This document shows positions 7,037 through 15,940 of a DNA stretch of 64,000 nucleotides, in pieces. The DNA comes from Paraburkholderia sp. Tr-20389. GTDB taxonomy: Bacteria; Pseudomonadota; Gammaproteobacteria; Burkholderiales; Burkholderiaceae. The stretch covers positions 1-64,000 of the forward strand of contig NZ_JAAGPD010000030.1 of assembly GCF_017104565.1 (NCBI RefSeq), in the 5' to 3' direction. The number at the start of each line of letters is the position of its first letter. Within the stretch, counting starts at the first letter, position 1. The position numbers and the translations under genes were made by a program. The notes under the pieces were generated by a model that worked only from the letters and a program-made list of their open reading frames with translations, had not been told where the DNA came from and searched no databases.

Positions 7037-8589
7037 CCACGAGGAAACCCAAGCTCACGTCCCGGGAAGCGCTCGACGCAGCCTTTGGCCCCAACCCTCT
7101 GCTTGATCCGCTTGACCCCCTGATCGAAGTGGAACGTATGCCAGCGGCGCTTTCGCATCGGCCCCTGCAGAACGTGCCATGGAGAGATGTGGACCCCAAA
7201 CAGCGGATCGATTTTCTGAACCTGATGCAAAGCCAGTTCGTCCCGACACCGGATGCCGTCGAAATCGCCCTAGCCATCCAACAGATGATCCGTGCGAGCT
7301 ACATCGAGCGGCATCCGGCACTGCCTTGCAACCGCCGGCGTCGCATGGAAATTGCCACCCTCGACCCGGCGAAACTCCCAAGCGCTTCGTGGTTTCCGGG
7401 ATTCGCTCGGGCTGTCATCGTGGAGGGCATCACTGGTCTGGGTAAAACCTTTATGAAAGACCGCATTCTTTCCCTTTATCCGCAGGTGCACAGACACGGC
7501 AGATTCGAGGCAGGCGGATGGGAAAAACAGGCGCAGATCATCTACCTCGACGTAACAATGAGTGCGGACAGTTCGCGCCTGGGCTTCCTGGACAATATCC
7601 TTCTTGCCATTGATAACGCCTTACGAGACATTGACGACCCCTCAGGAGACACCCACTACTATGAAACATACGGTGGTCCGAAGTCACGGATGAGCACCGA
7701 GAAGGTTATGGTCATAATCGGACAGATACTTAGCCAGTATTATTGCGGACTACTGGTTATCGATGAAATTCAGGATCGAAACTTCTCGACGAATCGGGAA
7801 CTGATACTTCTATTCTTCCTGCGCCTTCTTAATTTCGGGATTCCCATCATGCTCCTTGGCAATCCCAAGGGTTTTTCCGGTTTTGAACAATCCGCACAGG
7901 ATACCCGACGCCTGTACAAGGGCGGTCACTTTGAACTGTGGCCGGCAACCGACGGGAGAGACAGGGCATGGAGAAGCTACGTATCCGGAAAACTGCAGGA
8001 TAACCTCCTACCGCTGTCGTTTCCGGTTGACGATACCGCACACGATGAGTTCTACCGATGCTCAGGAGGGGTACGCGACTATTTCGACACCCTCCTGGGC
8101 GCCATGCAGGAACGGGGGCTCAGGAAAAACCTTGGTGAAATCCCGTTTGAGTATATCGCTGAGACCTACTCAGGCAGGAGGATGAAAAAATATCACGGGA
8201 CGATCAACGCGCTTGTGAAGAAGGATATCAACGAACTAGCGAAAAACACCGATATGCCGCTTGAACTCTTCGCGAAACGCTGGAAGATGTCACTGCCAGC
8301 CAGCGAATCATCATCCGCCACAACTCTGTCTGACAATCCCGGAGTGGCAGGCAACGAAGCCTTCGGTAAAGGAGCAAAAAAGGCCAACCAGACAAGGTAC
8401 AAGTCACCCGAGCAGCGCAGGAAACAGGCCGATGCGATGTTCCGCAAGCGACAGGATCATGCGGCAAACGCACAACAGGCTGCCCAGGACGCAAAATCAC
8501 CAATGTCCGATCAGGACCAGACAGAGATCAACCGGGCCGAACTGGTGGCACGCGCAAAAGAACTGGCCCGTGTAACGTCGAAAAAGTAG
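7033..8589 (+). CDS. tnsC: TnsC-like AAA+ transposition regulator
   Basis: TnsC is the ATP-dependent switch that links target selection to the TnsAB transposase. Walker A is GITGLGKT (residues 132-139), and Walker B is LLVIDE with D244 and E245. A sensor-1-like LLGNP follows. At 518 residues it is close to Tn7 TnsC (about 555). The last 100 residues are charged and rich in Gln and Lys, likely a flexible tail. The ATG is in an ATGA overlap with the tnsB stop. A strong terminator follows 20 bases after the stop, which closes the tnsABC transcription unit. Confidence 0.9.
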   Translation: MTTRKPKLTSREALDAAFGPNPLLDPLDPLIEVERMPAALSHRPLQNVPWRDVDPKQRIDFLNLMQSQFVPTPDAVEIALAIQQMIRASYIERHPALPCNRRRRMEIATLDPAKLPSASWFPGFARAVIVEGITGLGKTFMKDRILSLYPQVHRHGRFEAGGWEKQAQIIYLDVTMSADSSRLGFLDNILLAIDNALRDIDDPSGDTHYYETYGGPKSRMSTEKVMVIIGQILSQYYCGLLVIDEIQDRNFSTNRELILLFFLRLLNFGIPIMLLGNPKGFSGFEQSAQDTRRLYKGGHFELWPATDGRDRAWRSYVSGKLQDNLLPLSFPVDDTAHDEFYRCSGGVRDYFDTLLGAMQERGLRKNLGEIPFEYIAETYSGRRMKKYHGTINALVKKDINELAKNTDMPLELFAKRWKMSLPASESSSATTLSDNPGVAGNEAFGKGAKKANQTRYKSPEQRRKQADAMFRKRQDHAANAQQAAQDAKSPMSDQDQTEINRAELVARAKELARVTSKK

Positions 8590-8608
8590 TTGATCCCCGC
8601 CCAGCGTG

Positions 8609-8637
8609 CCAGCGAGCAGCCAATGCTCGCTGGTTTT
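8609..8637 (+). terminator. Intrinsic terminator between tnsC and tnsD
   Basis: Arms CCAGCGAGCA (8609-8618) and TGCTCGCTGG (8624-8633) form a perfect 10-bp stem with a 5-base loop, directly followed by TTTT. This is the cleanest Rho-independent terminator in the window. It separates the core transposition genes from the target selector. Confidence 0.85.
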
Positions 8638-8681
8638 GCGGCCGCCCAGACTCGTCGTGATCATTGCAATCAGAAGGTAAC

Positions 8682-10301
8682 ATGGAAATTCCCATCGTCC
8701 CGCTTATGCCGACTGGAGCGACCCTTGGCTCGTTCGCCACAGCGATCAAATTACACAATACCTTTGAATCTGCCTCCAGCACCCGATCAATGTTATTTGG
8801 AACATTGGGTGGTTTAGGATTGGACATCTTTGGACAAGGCGTACTGAAGTGTAGCCAGATCATACGTAGCGGGGCTTTCGCCGACAGGAACCATACCCTT
8901 GAGCACCACACACTGTGGCCATTCTTTGCGTATGCTCTTCCCGCACCGTTCCGGGAACAATGGCGCGCCGCTCAGCTTTCATCATCCGTCTTTCCCTGGA
9001 GAGCATATCTTCACGGGCTTTCGCTCCAAGGTCTCATTAAAGCCAATTCGTGCGCTTGCCTAGCATGCGTGGAAGATGACTTCAACCGCTACGGTATCGC
9101 TTATTGGCGCACCTATCATCAATTGCCGGGAATTGAACATTGCATCAAACATTTGGCGCCGCTTATCTCGCAGTGCCATGCATGTGGAACGTTGATCCAA
9201 GCCGGTAGGTATTCACTGCCATCGATGATCTGCGCTTCATGCGGCTTACAGCTAGTTGCTCGACGAACTGCCGGCTGTCCCGCTCCATACTGGAAAGTAC
9301 TAGAGATTATAAGAATGTTGTTCGATGGTAGCTGGCAGGCAATCACACCTGATTTTAGTCGACCCTATTATCAAAGGGCACTTTGCAACATTGCGCTCTT
9401 TCCGCTCAACGACAACAATCTCCAAACGATTCTATCGGCGATATTGCGCAGGTGGAAAATGCGTTCAATTTCCGATCTATTTTCTTTCTTCAAGGTATCA
9501 ACCACGAAGACGACAGCGACGAAAAAAATGTGGTCTGCGTTATCCGGAATGAATTTCGATGTTAACCCATTTATATATATCCTGTTGATCGAGCACTTCC
9601 GTTCAACACAAAAACAGTTACCAGATTTGTTTTCTGTGCGCGAAATGCAACCCGAGATTGAAGAATACAGATTTCCGTTTGCTCCGGGACCTTTTTCGTT
9701 GCCACAGGACAAGCAGAATGAAGTTCTTGAAGCGTTAGATGCTTCCGGAATCCAACGAAATGTTCTCTACGAACTGGCTACCGGAGTTAGTTGGGGAATA
9801 ATTCGAAGAAGAGATAGCCTATCAAACTTTAAAGTTTCAAAGCTTTATTCGCAGATTCCCTGGTTTCGGCTGTATTTTTCTCTGATAGGTTCGGAGAAAT
9901 GGTCAAGAAACCTCTATGCGAGCAACATGCGATCCAGCCGCCTCAAGGACAGTACCTACCGAAAAACAGCCGAAAGATGTGCGGCCCTAGGCTCCGACGG
10001 CCTAGAAAATTTGTATAGGAACCATCGAAAGGCGTACAACTACCTGCGAAAGCATGATCGGGACTTTCTACGCAGAGTGGGACTTAGTACAAGAAGGGAA
10101 CGTCGAGAAGTGCTAACCCCTGAAACGTGCATGCCGAGGATTCTCAAGCTTATCAACGATCCGCGCAAGCTAAGTCGTACCGAAATTTGGCGGTCAGATA
10201 AGCCTGCGATGTTATATGCGTCCAAACATTGCTACGCATGGCTACAGGAAATTTTACCTCCGTCTCGACGCAACGGTTTGGCCAAAAAACTGGGAAACTA
10301 A
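8682..10301 (+). CDS. tnsD: TnsD/TniQ-like target-selection protein
   Basis: TnsD/TniQ proteins bind a target site and recruit TnsC. Family landmarks are clear: HTLWPFFAYALP (residues 76-87), the zinc cluster C126/C129/C154/H157, the block YWRTYHQLPG (141-150), and a second Cys set C165/C168/C184/C187. The protein has 539 residues, close to Tn7 TnsD (508), with a long basic C-terminus, which favours sequence-specific site targeting over a short TniQ. The ATG at 8682 has AGAAGG upstream; a TTG at 8664 would add six residues. The gene is visibly more AT-rich than tnsABC, with more A/T-ending codons, and lies beyond a terminator. It looks like a module of separate origin with its own promoter. 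No tnsE or cas gene follows. Confidence 0.88.
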   Translation: MEIPIVPLMPTGATLGSFATAIKLHNTFESASSTRSMLFGTLGGLGLDIFGQGVLKCSQIIRSGAFADRNHTLEHHTLWPFFAYALPAPFREQWRAAQLSSSVFPWRAYLHGLSLQGLIKANSCACLACVEDDFNRYGIAYWRTYHQLPGIEHCIKHLAPLISQCHACGTLIQAGRYSLPSMICASCGLQLVARRTAGCPAPYWKVLEIIRMLFDGSWQAITPDFSRPYYQRALCNIALFPLNDNNLQTILSAILRRWKMRSISDLFSFFKVSTTKTTATKKMWSALSGMNFDVNPFIYILLIEHFRSTQKQLPDLFSVREMQPEIEEYRFPFAPGPFSLPQDKQNEVLEALDASGIQRNVLYELATGVSWGIIRRRDSLSNFKVSKLYSQIPWFRLYFSLIGSEKWSRNLYASNMRSSRLKDSTYRKTAERCAALGSDGLENLYRNHRKAYNYLRKHDRDFLRRVGLSTRRERREVLTPETCMPRILKLINDPRKLSRTEIWRSDKPAMLYASKHCYAWLQEILPPSRRNGLAKKLGN

Positions 10302-10743
10302 GATTACAATACGCTAAAACAGGCAAATAATACCTAAGCACTCATGCATCGAAGAACGATTTGAGCCGTCTTCTGAAATATTCCGCCAGTTGGTCAGCAA
10401 AAACTATCACGAATCGCAATAACTATCAGTTTTTATGTTAATTGATCACGGACACCAGGCTGTTAAGCCGATTGACTCGATATCGGCCTCAGCGGACGCC
10501 CGGCGATACGAGCCGCGAGTCGACTTCAGGTCAGGTTGCTGCCATTCGCAAACTGGCATCGACGAATGACGCTTCCCACTGTCAATGAACGAGTCCCAAA
10601 ACGGTCCTTTGATTCCGTGTACCTTAGGTACAACGGCCGTTCGGGGCAGTGATGTCGCCCGGAGGTTCATTGGACCCTTGCGACATCACTGGTCAATGCC
10701 ATGCAACGCTATGGCGAAGAAAACCGGTTGTAATTCGTCGACC
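10302..10743. other. Intergenic region after tnsD with probable mobile-element remnants
   Basis: No convincing gene is seen. The first 130 bases are AT-rich, with two AACTATCA copies 19 bp apart (10402-10409 and 10421-10428), a spacing that could suit transposase binding sites. The 27-bp motif repeated at 33053 follows. From 10446 to 10670 a 74-codon leftward frame is open, but it has no recognisable product and is probably debris. This stretch is the best place for the far end of the Tn7-like element if it carries no cargo. Confidence 0.5.
10429..10455. repeat. 27-bp near-repeat (partner at 33053-33079), likely IS-end remnant
   Basis: The 19-mer GTTAATTGATCACGGACAC (10437-10455) is identical to 33061-33079. 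The eight bases before it match in six positions (GTTTTTAT against GTTTTCAA). Both copies have the same orientation. The ...GGACA edge would suit an insertion-sequence terminus ending in CA, but no transposase gene is attached to either copy. Confidence 0.6.
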
Positions 10744-11406
10744 TTATGAGAGCGTCCCTATGCGGTAGCCCACCCCTCGCACATTGTGGATTGCGTCTCC
10801 GCCCAATTTGCGGCGCAGATTGTGAACATGCACCTGGATGGCGTTACTCTCGATCTCCTCGTTCCACCCGTATAGGCGGTCCTCAAGTTGTGCACGCGTG
10901 ACGACGATTGCTGGATCGCGCATTAGCTCCTGCAACAATGCGAACTCTCGCGTCGTCACCGATACCTCCTTATCGCGTAGCCACACGCGGTGTTGCGCGG
11001 GATCGAGCCTCAGCGCCCCGACCTGCAGTAACGGTCGCATGTGCCCAGTCTGATGCCGGCTCACGACACGAATGCGGGCCAGAAGATCATCGAGTGTGAA
11101 GGGCTTGACGATGTAGTCGTCGGCGCCTTCGTCCAGGCCCACCACCGCTTCCGGAATGGCACCGCGATCTGCGATAAGAACCACGGGCGTCGCGTCATTT
11201 CGCTGCCGCAGCCGTTCGAGCAAAGTCAGGCCGTCATTTCCAGACAAACCGATATCGAGCAAGACCGCCCCGTACGAGGTCGTGCGAAGCGCAAGCATGG
11301 CTGATTCTGCATCCTTCACCGAATCAATGGCGAAGCCCGCCTTGTGCAAGCCGTGCTTCAACCCATCGTCTATCAATGCGTCAGGCCCCACGACCAATAT
11401 GCGCAT
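10744..11406 (-). CDS. Orphan OmpR-type response regulator
   Basis: This 220-residue two-component regulator has an N-terminal receiver domain and a C-terminal winged helix (HVHNLRRKL, RGVGYRIG). The phospho-acceptor Asp (AVLLD) and the KPF lysine are present. The acidic pocket is altered: most relatives have EDD or DDD after the first strand, and here it reads GPD, so phosphorylation may be weakened. The ATG at 11406 follows ACGGGGAACAC; a GTG 18 bases upstream is an alternative. No histidine kinase lies on either side. It is similar along its full length to the regulator at 16526, including the LRTT-YG and ELMRDP segments. A CTTAAG-type box lies about 217 bp upstream. Confidence 0.88.
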   Translation of the reverse strand: MRILVVGPDALIDDGLKHGLHKAGFAIDSVKDAESAMLALRTTSYGAVLLDIGLSGNDGLTLLERLRQRNDATPVVLIADRGAIPEAVVGLDEGADDYIVKPFTLDDLLARIRVVSRHQTGHMRPLLQVGALRLDPAQHRVWLRDKEVSVTTREFALLQELMRDPAIVVTRAQLEDRLYGWNEEIESNAIQVHVHNLRRKLGGDAIHNVRGVGYRIGTLS

Positions 11407-11622
11407 GTGTTCCCCGTATTTCACCCGACAGCCGGCACGGCTCGATTTGCTTTTCGCGCCTTCTCGCCGCCCTCATTTATAAAAAGTTCGCACGGAACGG
11501 TCACAACAGAAGAGATCGAGCTTTGCCACTTTCGGCAGCAAATGCTCTCTCGAGACAACTACTTCAGACACCCGGTGCGCAGCCGCGTTGCACGCAAAGG
11601 CGAAGAGGCTAGCGTCGAAAAC

Positions 11623-11639
11623 CTTAAGAGACCGTTAAC
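11623..11639. promoter_or_regulatory. CTTAAG-N5-GTTAAC box upstream of the response regulator
   Basis: The bipartite motif CTTAAG-agacc-GTTAAC matches the spacing of PmrA/QseB-class binding sites (half-sites 11 bp apart). A further CTTAAG lies at 11671-11676, and a palindrome (AAGATCTC 11674-11681 and GAGATCTT 11692-11699) overlaps it. The same box occurs at 16301. The rest of 11407-12114 is AT-rich and shows no gene. Confidence 0.5.
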
Positions 11640-12114
11640 GCGCCAATCACTCGAATATTAATTGCAACACCTTAAGATCTCTCTCGCCTCTGAGATCTTG
11701 AAACCGCCTAGTGAATTCCCTGACTGCCAGTGCGTCAACGGCAGATCGCTCGTCCAGCACCTCTTTCTTCTCTTTACGACTTCCTTTATTCGCAGCACGC
11801 GGAAACTGGTTCCGATGGCCTGGCGACAACGCACAATACGAATTGATCTCAGCCTGTCTGGGCGCGGATTTGCGGTGCACAAGATGACATGCCCGTCACA
11901 CACGAAACAACTCTGAGAAATTATCGCAAATAGCCTTTTATCATTTAAACAGCTTTCACTCATAACGTACGTTTAATGATCGACATAAAATTATTCGATT
12001 GTCTTAAAGCCTGTCGCGCCCTCAAAGTGCGTTCCGGAACAGACGACATCCGTCACGCATCCTCGCTAAACAACGTCCATCGGATGACCACTTCGATATA
12101 GGGAGATGGCAACC

Positions 12115-12183
12115 ATGGTGGATCTGAAGCGTTACTTTCCGTTCCAACGTATCCGTCCTCAGTGCCGAATCACCCATCTTTAG
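12115..12183 (+). CDS. Possible 22-codon leader ORF before the porin
   Basis: An ATG at 12115 follows GGGAGATGGCAACC and reads 22 codons to a TAG at 12181-12183, ending 41 bases before the porin start. It is basic and has no known motif. It may be a leader peptide or a chance ORF. Confidence 0.2.
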   Translation: MVDLKRYFPFQRIRPQCRITHL

Positions 12184-12224
12184 ATTCGGCCTACAAATTA
12201 TTAACAATTCAAGGAGGAGAGCTT

Positions 12225-13373
12225 GTGAAATATTTCATGTTGAGACCCATTCTCATAGGAGTACTTTCCGTTTCAGTGCTCCCAATAGCACATGCACAAA
12301 GCAGCGTCACGCTATACGGCTCTCTCGACGAATCTGCGGCCTACTACAACAACACCGGCGGCCATTCTCTGGTAGCAATGCAAAGCGGCAACAACGCAGC
12401 GACGTACTGGGGACTCAAAGGCAAAGAAGAACTGGGCGGTGGCCTGAGCACGATCTTCACGTTGGAAAGTTCATTCGACATCACGCATGGATCGCTTTCC
12501 AGTAATCGCATTTTTTCCCACCAGGCCTCGGTCGGCCTCGCCGACGATGCTTACGGAACCGTTACCCTGGGACGGCAATTCGATCCGACCGTCGATCTGG
12601 TGCAGCCCATCACCGGCGACGGCTTCGCGGGGGCGGCTTTCACCACACCCGGAGATGCCGACAACAACGACAACTCGGTTTGGATCAATAGCTCGATCAA
12701 GTATGCGAGCCCGACGTACGCCGGCTTCCAGTACGAGTTGATGTACGGCGTCGGCGGAATCGCCGGCAATACGACGGGCGGCCACTCGTATGGGGCGGCC
12801 GCGTCGTACAACAACGGCGGGTTGACGCTTGCCACCGGCTATCTGTTCTCGAAGAACGACGCAAACGGCAACGGCGCGGCAGACCTCACCCAGACCAATT
12901 CGGTGGTGCCGCTTTTTGGCGCGACAGCGCTGTTCGGTTCGCGTCAGAGCTTTCAGGTCGCAGCACAGTATGTGATCGGCAGCGTCACGGCGAACATCCG
13001 TTACAGCAATGCTCAGTACAAGCCATACATGAACTACGGCGCGTTTAACCGCACCGAGACATACAACATCGGCGGCGCGGCGCTTCAGTACCAGTTCACC
13101 CCCGCGCTAACGGGCACGCTCAACTATGTGTACACGCGTTCGAGTGGAGCGTCGTCAGCGACCTACAACAACTTCGGCGTCAACGGCGCCTACTCGCTGA
13201 GCAAGCGCACGAGCTTCTATGCAGAGGTCGGGTATTCCCACGCGAGCGGCACGACCTTCAGCGAAGACGGGTCCGCAATCGTCGCGGCAGGTGGCACGGT
13301 GGGCGATCTTGCGACGAGTTCGACCACTCGTTCGCAGGTGGTGACGATCATCGGTATCACCCACAAATTCTGA
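12225..13373 (+). CDS. Gram-negative porin (burkholderial trimeric type)
   Basis: This outer-membrane general porin is 382 residues long in its likely form. The GTG at 12225 follows AAGGAGGAGAGCTT, much better than the upstream in-frame start at 12162. A signal peptide ends in PIAHA before QSSVTLYG, the usual mature N-terminus of this family. The GLKGKEELGGG motif and the terminal Phe (THKF), which is needed for Bam-dependent assembly, are present. It is followed after 49 bases by the beta-propeller gene and then an OFA-type transporter, suggesting an uptake unit for a small anion. Confidence 0.9.
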   Translation: MKYFMLRPILIGVLSVSVLPIAHAQSSVTLYGSLDESAAYYNNTGGHSLVAMQSGNNAATYWGLKGKEELGGGLSTIFTLESSFDITHGSLSSNRIFSHQASVGLADDAYGTVTLGRQFDPTVDLVQPITGDGFAGAAFTTPGDADNNDNSVWINSSIKYASPTYAGFQYELMYGVGGIAGNTTGGHSYGAAASYNNGGLTLATGYLFSKNDANGNGAADLTQTNSVVPLFGATALFGSRQSFQVAAQYVIGSVTANIRYSNAQYKPYMNYGAFNRTETYNIGGAALQYQFTPALTGTLNYVYTRSSGASSATYNNFGVNGAYSLSKRTSFYAEVGYSHASGTTFSEDGSAIVAAGGTVGDLATSSTTRSQVVTIIGITHKF

Positions 13374-13422
13374 TGTCGGATTCAAGGTAGTCGATAAAAC
13401 CCACCAAAACTATGGAGGCAAC

Positions 13423-14415
13423 ATGGCTTTTCTCAAACATAAAGCGTTGACGATCTGTTTGGCGGCATTGGGATTATGCTCGGTCACGGTCCACGCGCAG
13501 ACGTCGCAATATCAGCTCGTGAAGACGATCAATTTGCCCGGCGCCAAGGGCGGTCACGGCGATTGGGTCACCTACGACAACGACACCCACGCAGTCTGGC
13601 TTGCCCAGTCGCCCAATCACAATGTCATCGTGATCGACGCGAAGACCATGACGGTGAAAAAGACACTGCCAGGCGTCGACTCCGGCAACGGCATCGATTT
13701 CGATGCACACCACGCCTACGTCACGGACGCGACGACAGGCAAGCTGATCGTCTATGACAAACACTCGTTCGCCCGGATCGCCGCCGTCGACAGCGGCGGC
13801 AAAACGCCAGACGGTGTGAATGTCGACACGAAGTCGGGCAAGATTCTGCTCGCGAACGACGACAGCAACAACGAAGCCGTCTTTGAGCCGAAGTCGCCGT
13901 ACAAGATGTCCGCGACATTCAAGCTGAAACCCGAAGACGACAAGGACGGTCCGGACGTCGCGCTATACCTTGCCTCCACCGACCGACTGTATCAACCAGT
14001 TGGCAGCAAGATCGACGTGATCAATCCGGATACCCATGAGATCGAGGCGGTGTGGGACTTCGGTTTGAAGGGGGCGGCGAAGGGCGGCGCCTACGACAAG
14101 AAAACGAATCACCTGATTTTCGGCACCAGTGACAAGAAGATGCTTGTCGTGGACCCGACAACAGGCAAGCTGATCACGACCATCGCCGTCGCCGGCGCTG
14201 TCGATCAGACGGCGATCGACACCGACAAGCGCCGCGCTTTCGTCGGCGACAAGACGGGCGAACTGGAGGTGATCGATCTGGATGCGAATCAGGTCGTCGA
14301 TCACATCCACACCGAGCCCAAGGTCCACACGTTGACGGTCGACACGGCAACCCATCGGGTCTACGTCTACCTCAACGAAAGCAACAAGGTTGGGGTGTAC
14401 GAGCAGAAGTCCTGA
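13423..14415 (+). CDS. Periplasmic YVTN-type beta-propeller protein
   Basis: This 330-residue secreted protein has a signal peptide ending in VHAQ. It is followed by repeated 40-residue blades of the YVTN/NHL type (for example DPTTGKLITTI and DATTGKLIVYD), giving roughly seven blades. Such proteins act as periplasmic binding or scaffold proteins; the ligand is unknown. GGAGGCAAC precedes the ATG at 13423. It lies between the porin and an oxalate/formate-family transporter. A strong hairpin follows, so it may end the porin transcript. Confidence 0.8.
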   Translation: MAFLKHKALTICLAALGLCSVTVHAQTSQYQLVKTINLPGAKGGHGDWVTYDNDTHAVWLAQSPNHNVIVIDAKTMTVKKTLPGVDSGNGIDFDAHHAYVTDATTGKLIVYDKHSFARIAAVDSGGKTPDGVNVDTKSGKILLANDDSNNEAVFEPKSPYKMSATFKLKPEDDKDGPDVALYLASTDRLYQPVGSKIDVINPDTHEIEAVWDFGLKGAAKGGAYDKKTNHLIFGTSDKKMLVVDPTTGKLITTIAVAGAVDQTAIDTDKRRAFVGDKTGELEVIDLDANQVVDHIHTEPKVHTLTVDTATHRVYVYLNESNKVGVYEQKS

Positions 14416-14430
14416 TATCGCGCGCCGGTT

Positions 14431-14465
14431 CGGGTATTGCAGCAGCACACCTCCTGCAATACCCG
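14431..14465 (+). terminator. Hairpin after the beta-propeller gene
   Basis: Arms CGGGTATTGCAG (14431-14442) and CTGCAATACCCG (14454-14465) give a perfect 12-bp stem with an 11-base loop, 16 bases after the stop. No T tract follows. It may stabilise the mRNA end or act as a partial terminator before the MFS gene. Confidence 0.6.
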
Positions 14466-14555
14466 TACCGCGACTACGCTGCATGAAACGAGGTGCGGCG
14501 CGCAGGATCGCGCTTTCGCGCGCCGTCACCCTACCTTTAATCTGCAGGAGAACTC

Positions 14556-15854
14556 GTGATCTCATCCACTGCCTCGCCGGCTCGCAAACCCTTCCTGGGA
14601 AGCCGGTGGACTCAACTGTTTATCGGCATTGCCTGCATGGCGCTCGTCGCCAACCTGCAATATGCGTGGACGCTTTTCGTGGTCCCGATGAAAACGGAGA
14701 ACGCCTGGACCGCTGCTGAAGTTCAGACGGCGTTCTCCGTCTTCATTCTGGTCGAAACGTGGCTCGTGCCGATAGAGGGTTGGCTTGTCGACCGTTTCGG
14801 CCCGCGCCCTGTCGTCATGGCCGGCGCGTTCTTCGTCGCGCTGAGCTGGGGAATCGATTCGTTCGCCACGACGCTGCCCGTGCTCTACGCGGCTTCTATC
14901 ATCGCGGGCCTCGGAGCCGGCTGCGTATACGGCACCTGCGTCGGCAATGCGCTGAAGTGGTTTCCGGACCGGCGCGGGCTCGCGGCTGGACTGACGGCGG
15001 CAGGCTTTGGCGCTGGCGCTGCGCTGACGGTCATCCCCATCGCAAACATGATTCACAATTCGGGGTATCGGCAGACGTTCCTCGTATTCGCCATTATCCA
15101 GGGCATCGCAATCTTCATTCTGAGCATTGCATTGATTCGCCCGAATCCAGGCCCCGGCATCAAGCCCGTCGCGCGCGTCGTGACAAGCAGGATCGACTAC
15201 ACGCCGGGACAGATGATCAAGACACCGCTCTTCTGGATGATCTATCTGTTGTTCGTGCTCGTAGCAGCCGGCGGCCTGATCGCTACGGCGCAACTGGGTC
15301 CGATTGCGAAGGCATTTGGGTTTGCGAAGCTCCCGGTGCAGTTCTTTGGTGCAACGTTGCCCTTGTTGACGCTCGCGCTATCGATCGACAACCTGCTCAA
15401 CGGATTGACCCGCCCGATCTGTGGCCTCCTGTCCGACAAGATCGGGCGCGAAAACACCATGCTGATCGTGTTCGTTGGCGAGGGACTTGCATTGCTCGGG
15501 ATGAATGCCTACGGACACGATCCCTATGCATTTCTGATCTTTGCGCCGTTGATCTTCTTGTGCTGGGGAGAGATTTTCTCGATTTTTCCCGCGATCTGCG
15601 CGGATACGTTCGGCAGCAAATACGCGTCGTCGAACGCCGGCACGCTCTACACGGCCAAGGGCACCGCGTCGTTGATCGTCCCCATCGCGTCACTGCTGGC
15701 GGCAGGCGGATCATGGGAGCATGTGTTCATCGGCTCCGCGGTCGTGTCGATCGTCGCGGGCGTGTCGGCCAAGTTCATTCTCGCGCCCATGCGCAAGCGC
15801 TGGTTCGCAGGAATGGACGATGAAGTGTCGCCTCCCGTCCTTCAGACTCAATGA
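14556..15854 (+). CDS. MFS transporter, oxalate/formate antiporter (OFA) family
   Basis: This 432-residue, 12-helix inner-membrane carrier has the OxlT-like N-terminus (QYAWTLFVVPMK) and the loop motif GWLVDRFGPR. The aromatic and Gly-rich pattern of helices 4-5 (GLGAGCVYGTCVGNALKWFPDRRG) is typical of the OFA family. It probably exchanges or imports a small carboxylate such as oxalate or a related acid. The GTG start at 14556 has GCAGGAGAACTC upstream. It is the last gene of the porin/propeller cluster, followed by a stem-loop. Confidence 0.85.
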   Translation: MISSTASPARKPFLGSRWTQLFIGIACMALVANLQYAWTLFVVPMKTENAWTAAEVQTAFSVFILVETWLVPIEGWLVDRFGPRPVVMAGAFFVALSWGIDSFATTLPVLYAASIIAGLGAGCVYGTCVGNALKWFPDRRGLAAGLTAAGFGAGAALTVIPIANMIHNSGYRQTFLVFAIIQGIAIFILSIALIRPNPGPGIKPVARVVTSRIDYTPGQMIKTPLFWMIYLLFVLVAAGGLIATAQLGPIAKAFGFAKLPVQFFGATLPLLTLALSIDNLLNGLTRPICGLLSDKIGRENTMLIVFVGEGLALLGMNAYGHDPYAFLIFAPLIFLCWGEIFSIFPAICADTFGSKYASSNAGTLYTAKGTASLIVPIASLLAAGGSWEHVFIGSAVVSIVAGVSAKFILAPMRKRWFAGMDDEVSPPVLQTQ

Positions 15855-15858
15855 GCGA

Positions 15859-15881
15859 GCCGCCAGCTTGACGCTGGCGGC
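15859..15881 (+). terminator. Stem-loop terminator after the OFA transporter
   Basis: Arms GCCGCCAGC (15859-15867) and GCTGGCGGC (15873-15881) with loop TTGAC begin 5 bases after the stop codon. The following bases are only weakly T-rich. Confidence 0.65.
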
Positions 15882-15940
15882 CTGGCGTTTGCCGCAACGA
15901 ACCGCTGCCGTTCCCTCTTCCGACCATCACGTGAGCGGAA

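Noticed and set aside
10446-10670. 74-codon minus-strand frame as a gene
   Set aside because: No ribosome binding site or recognised product; it abuts the repeated 27-bp motif and is more likely degraded mobile DNA.
3858-10743. CRISPR-associated transposon (CAST)
   Set aside because: Tn7-like genes are present but there is no cas gene, no repeat-spacer array and no small atypical repeat near tnsD in the window; a long TnsD-type selector argues for site-specific targeting.
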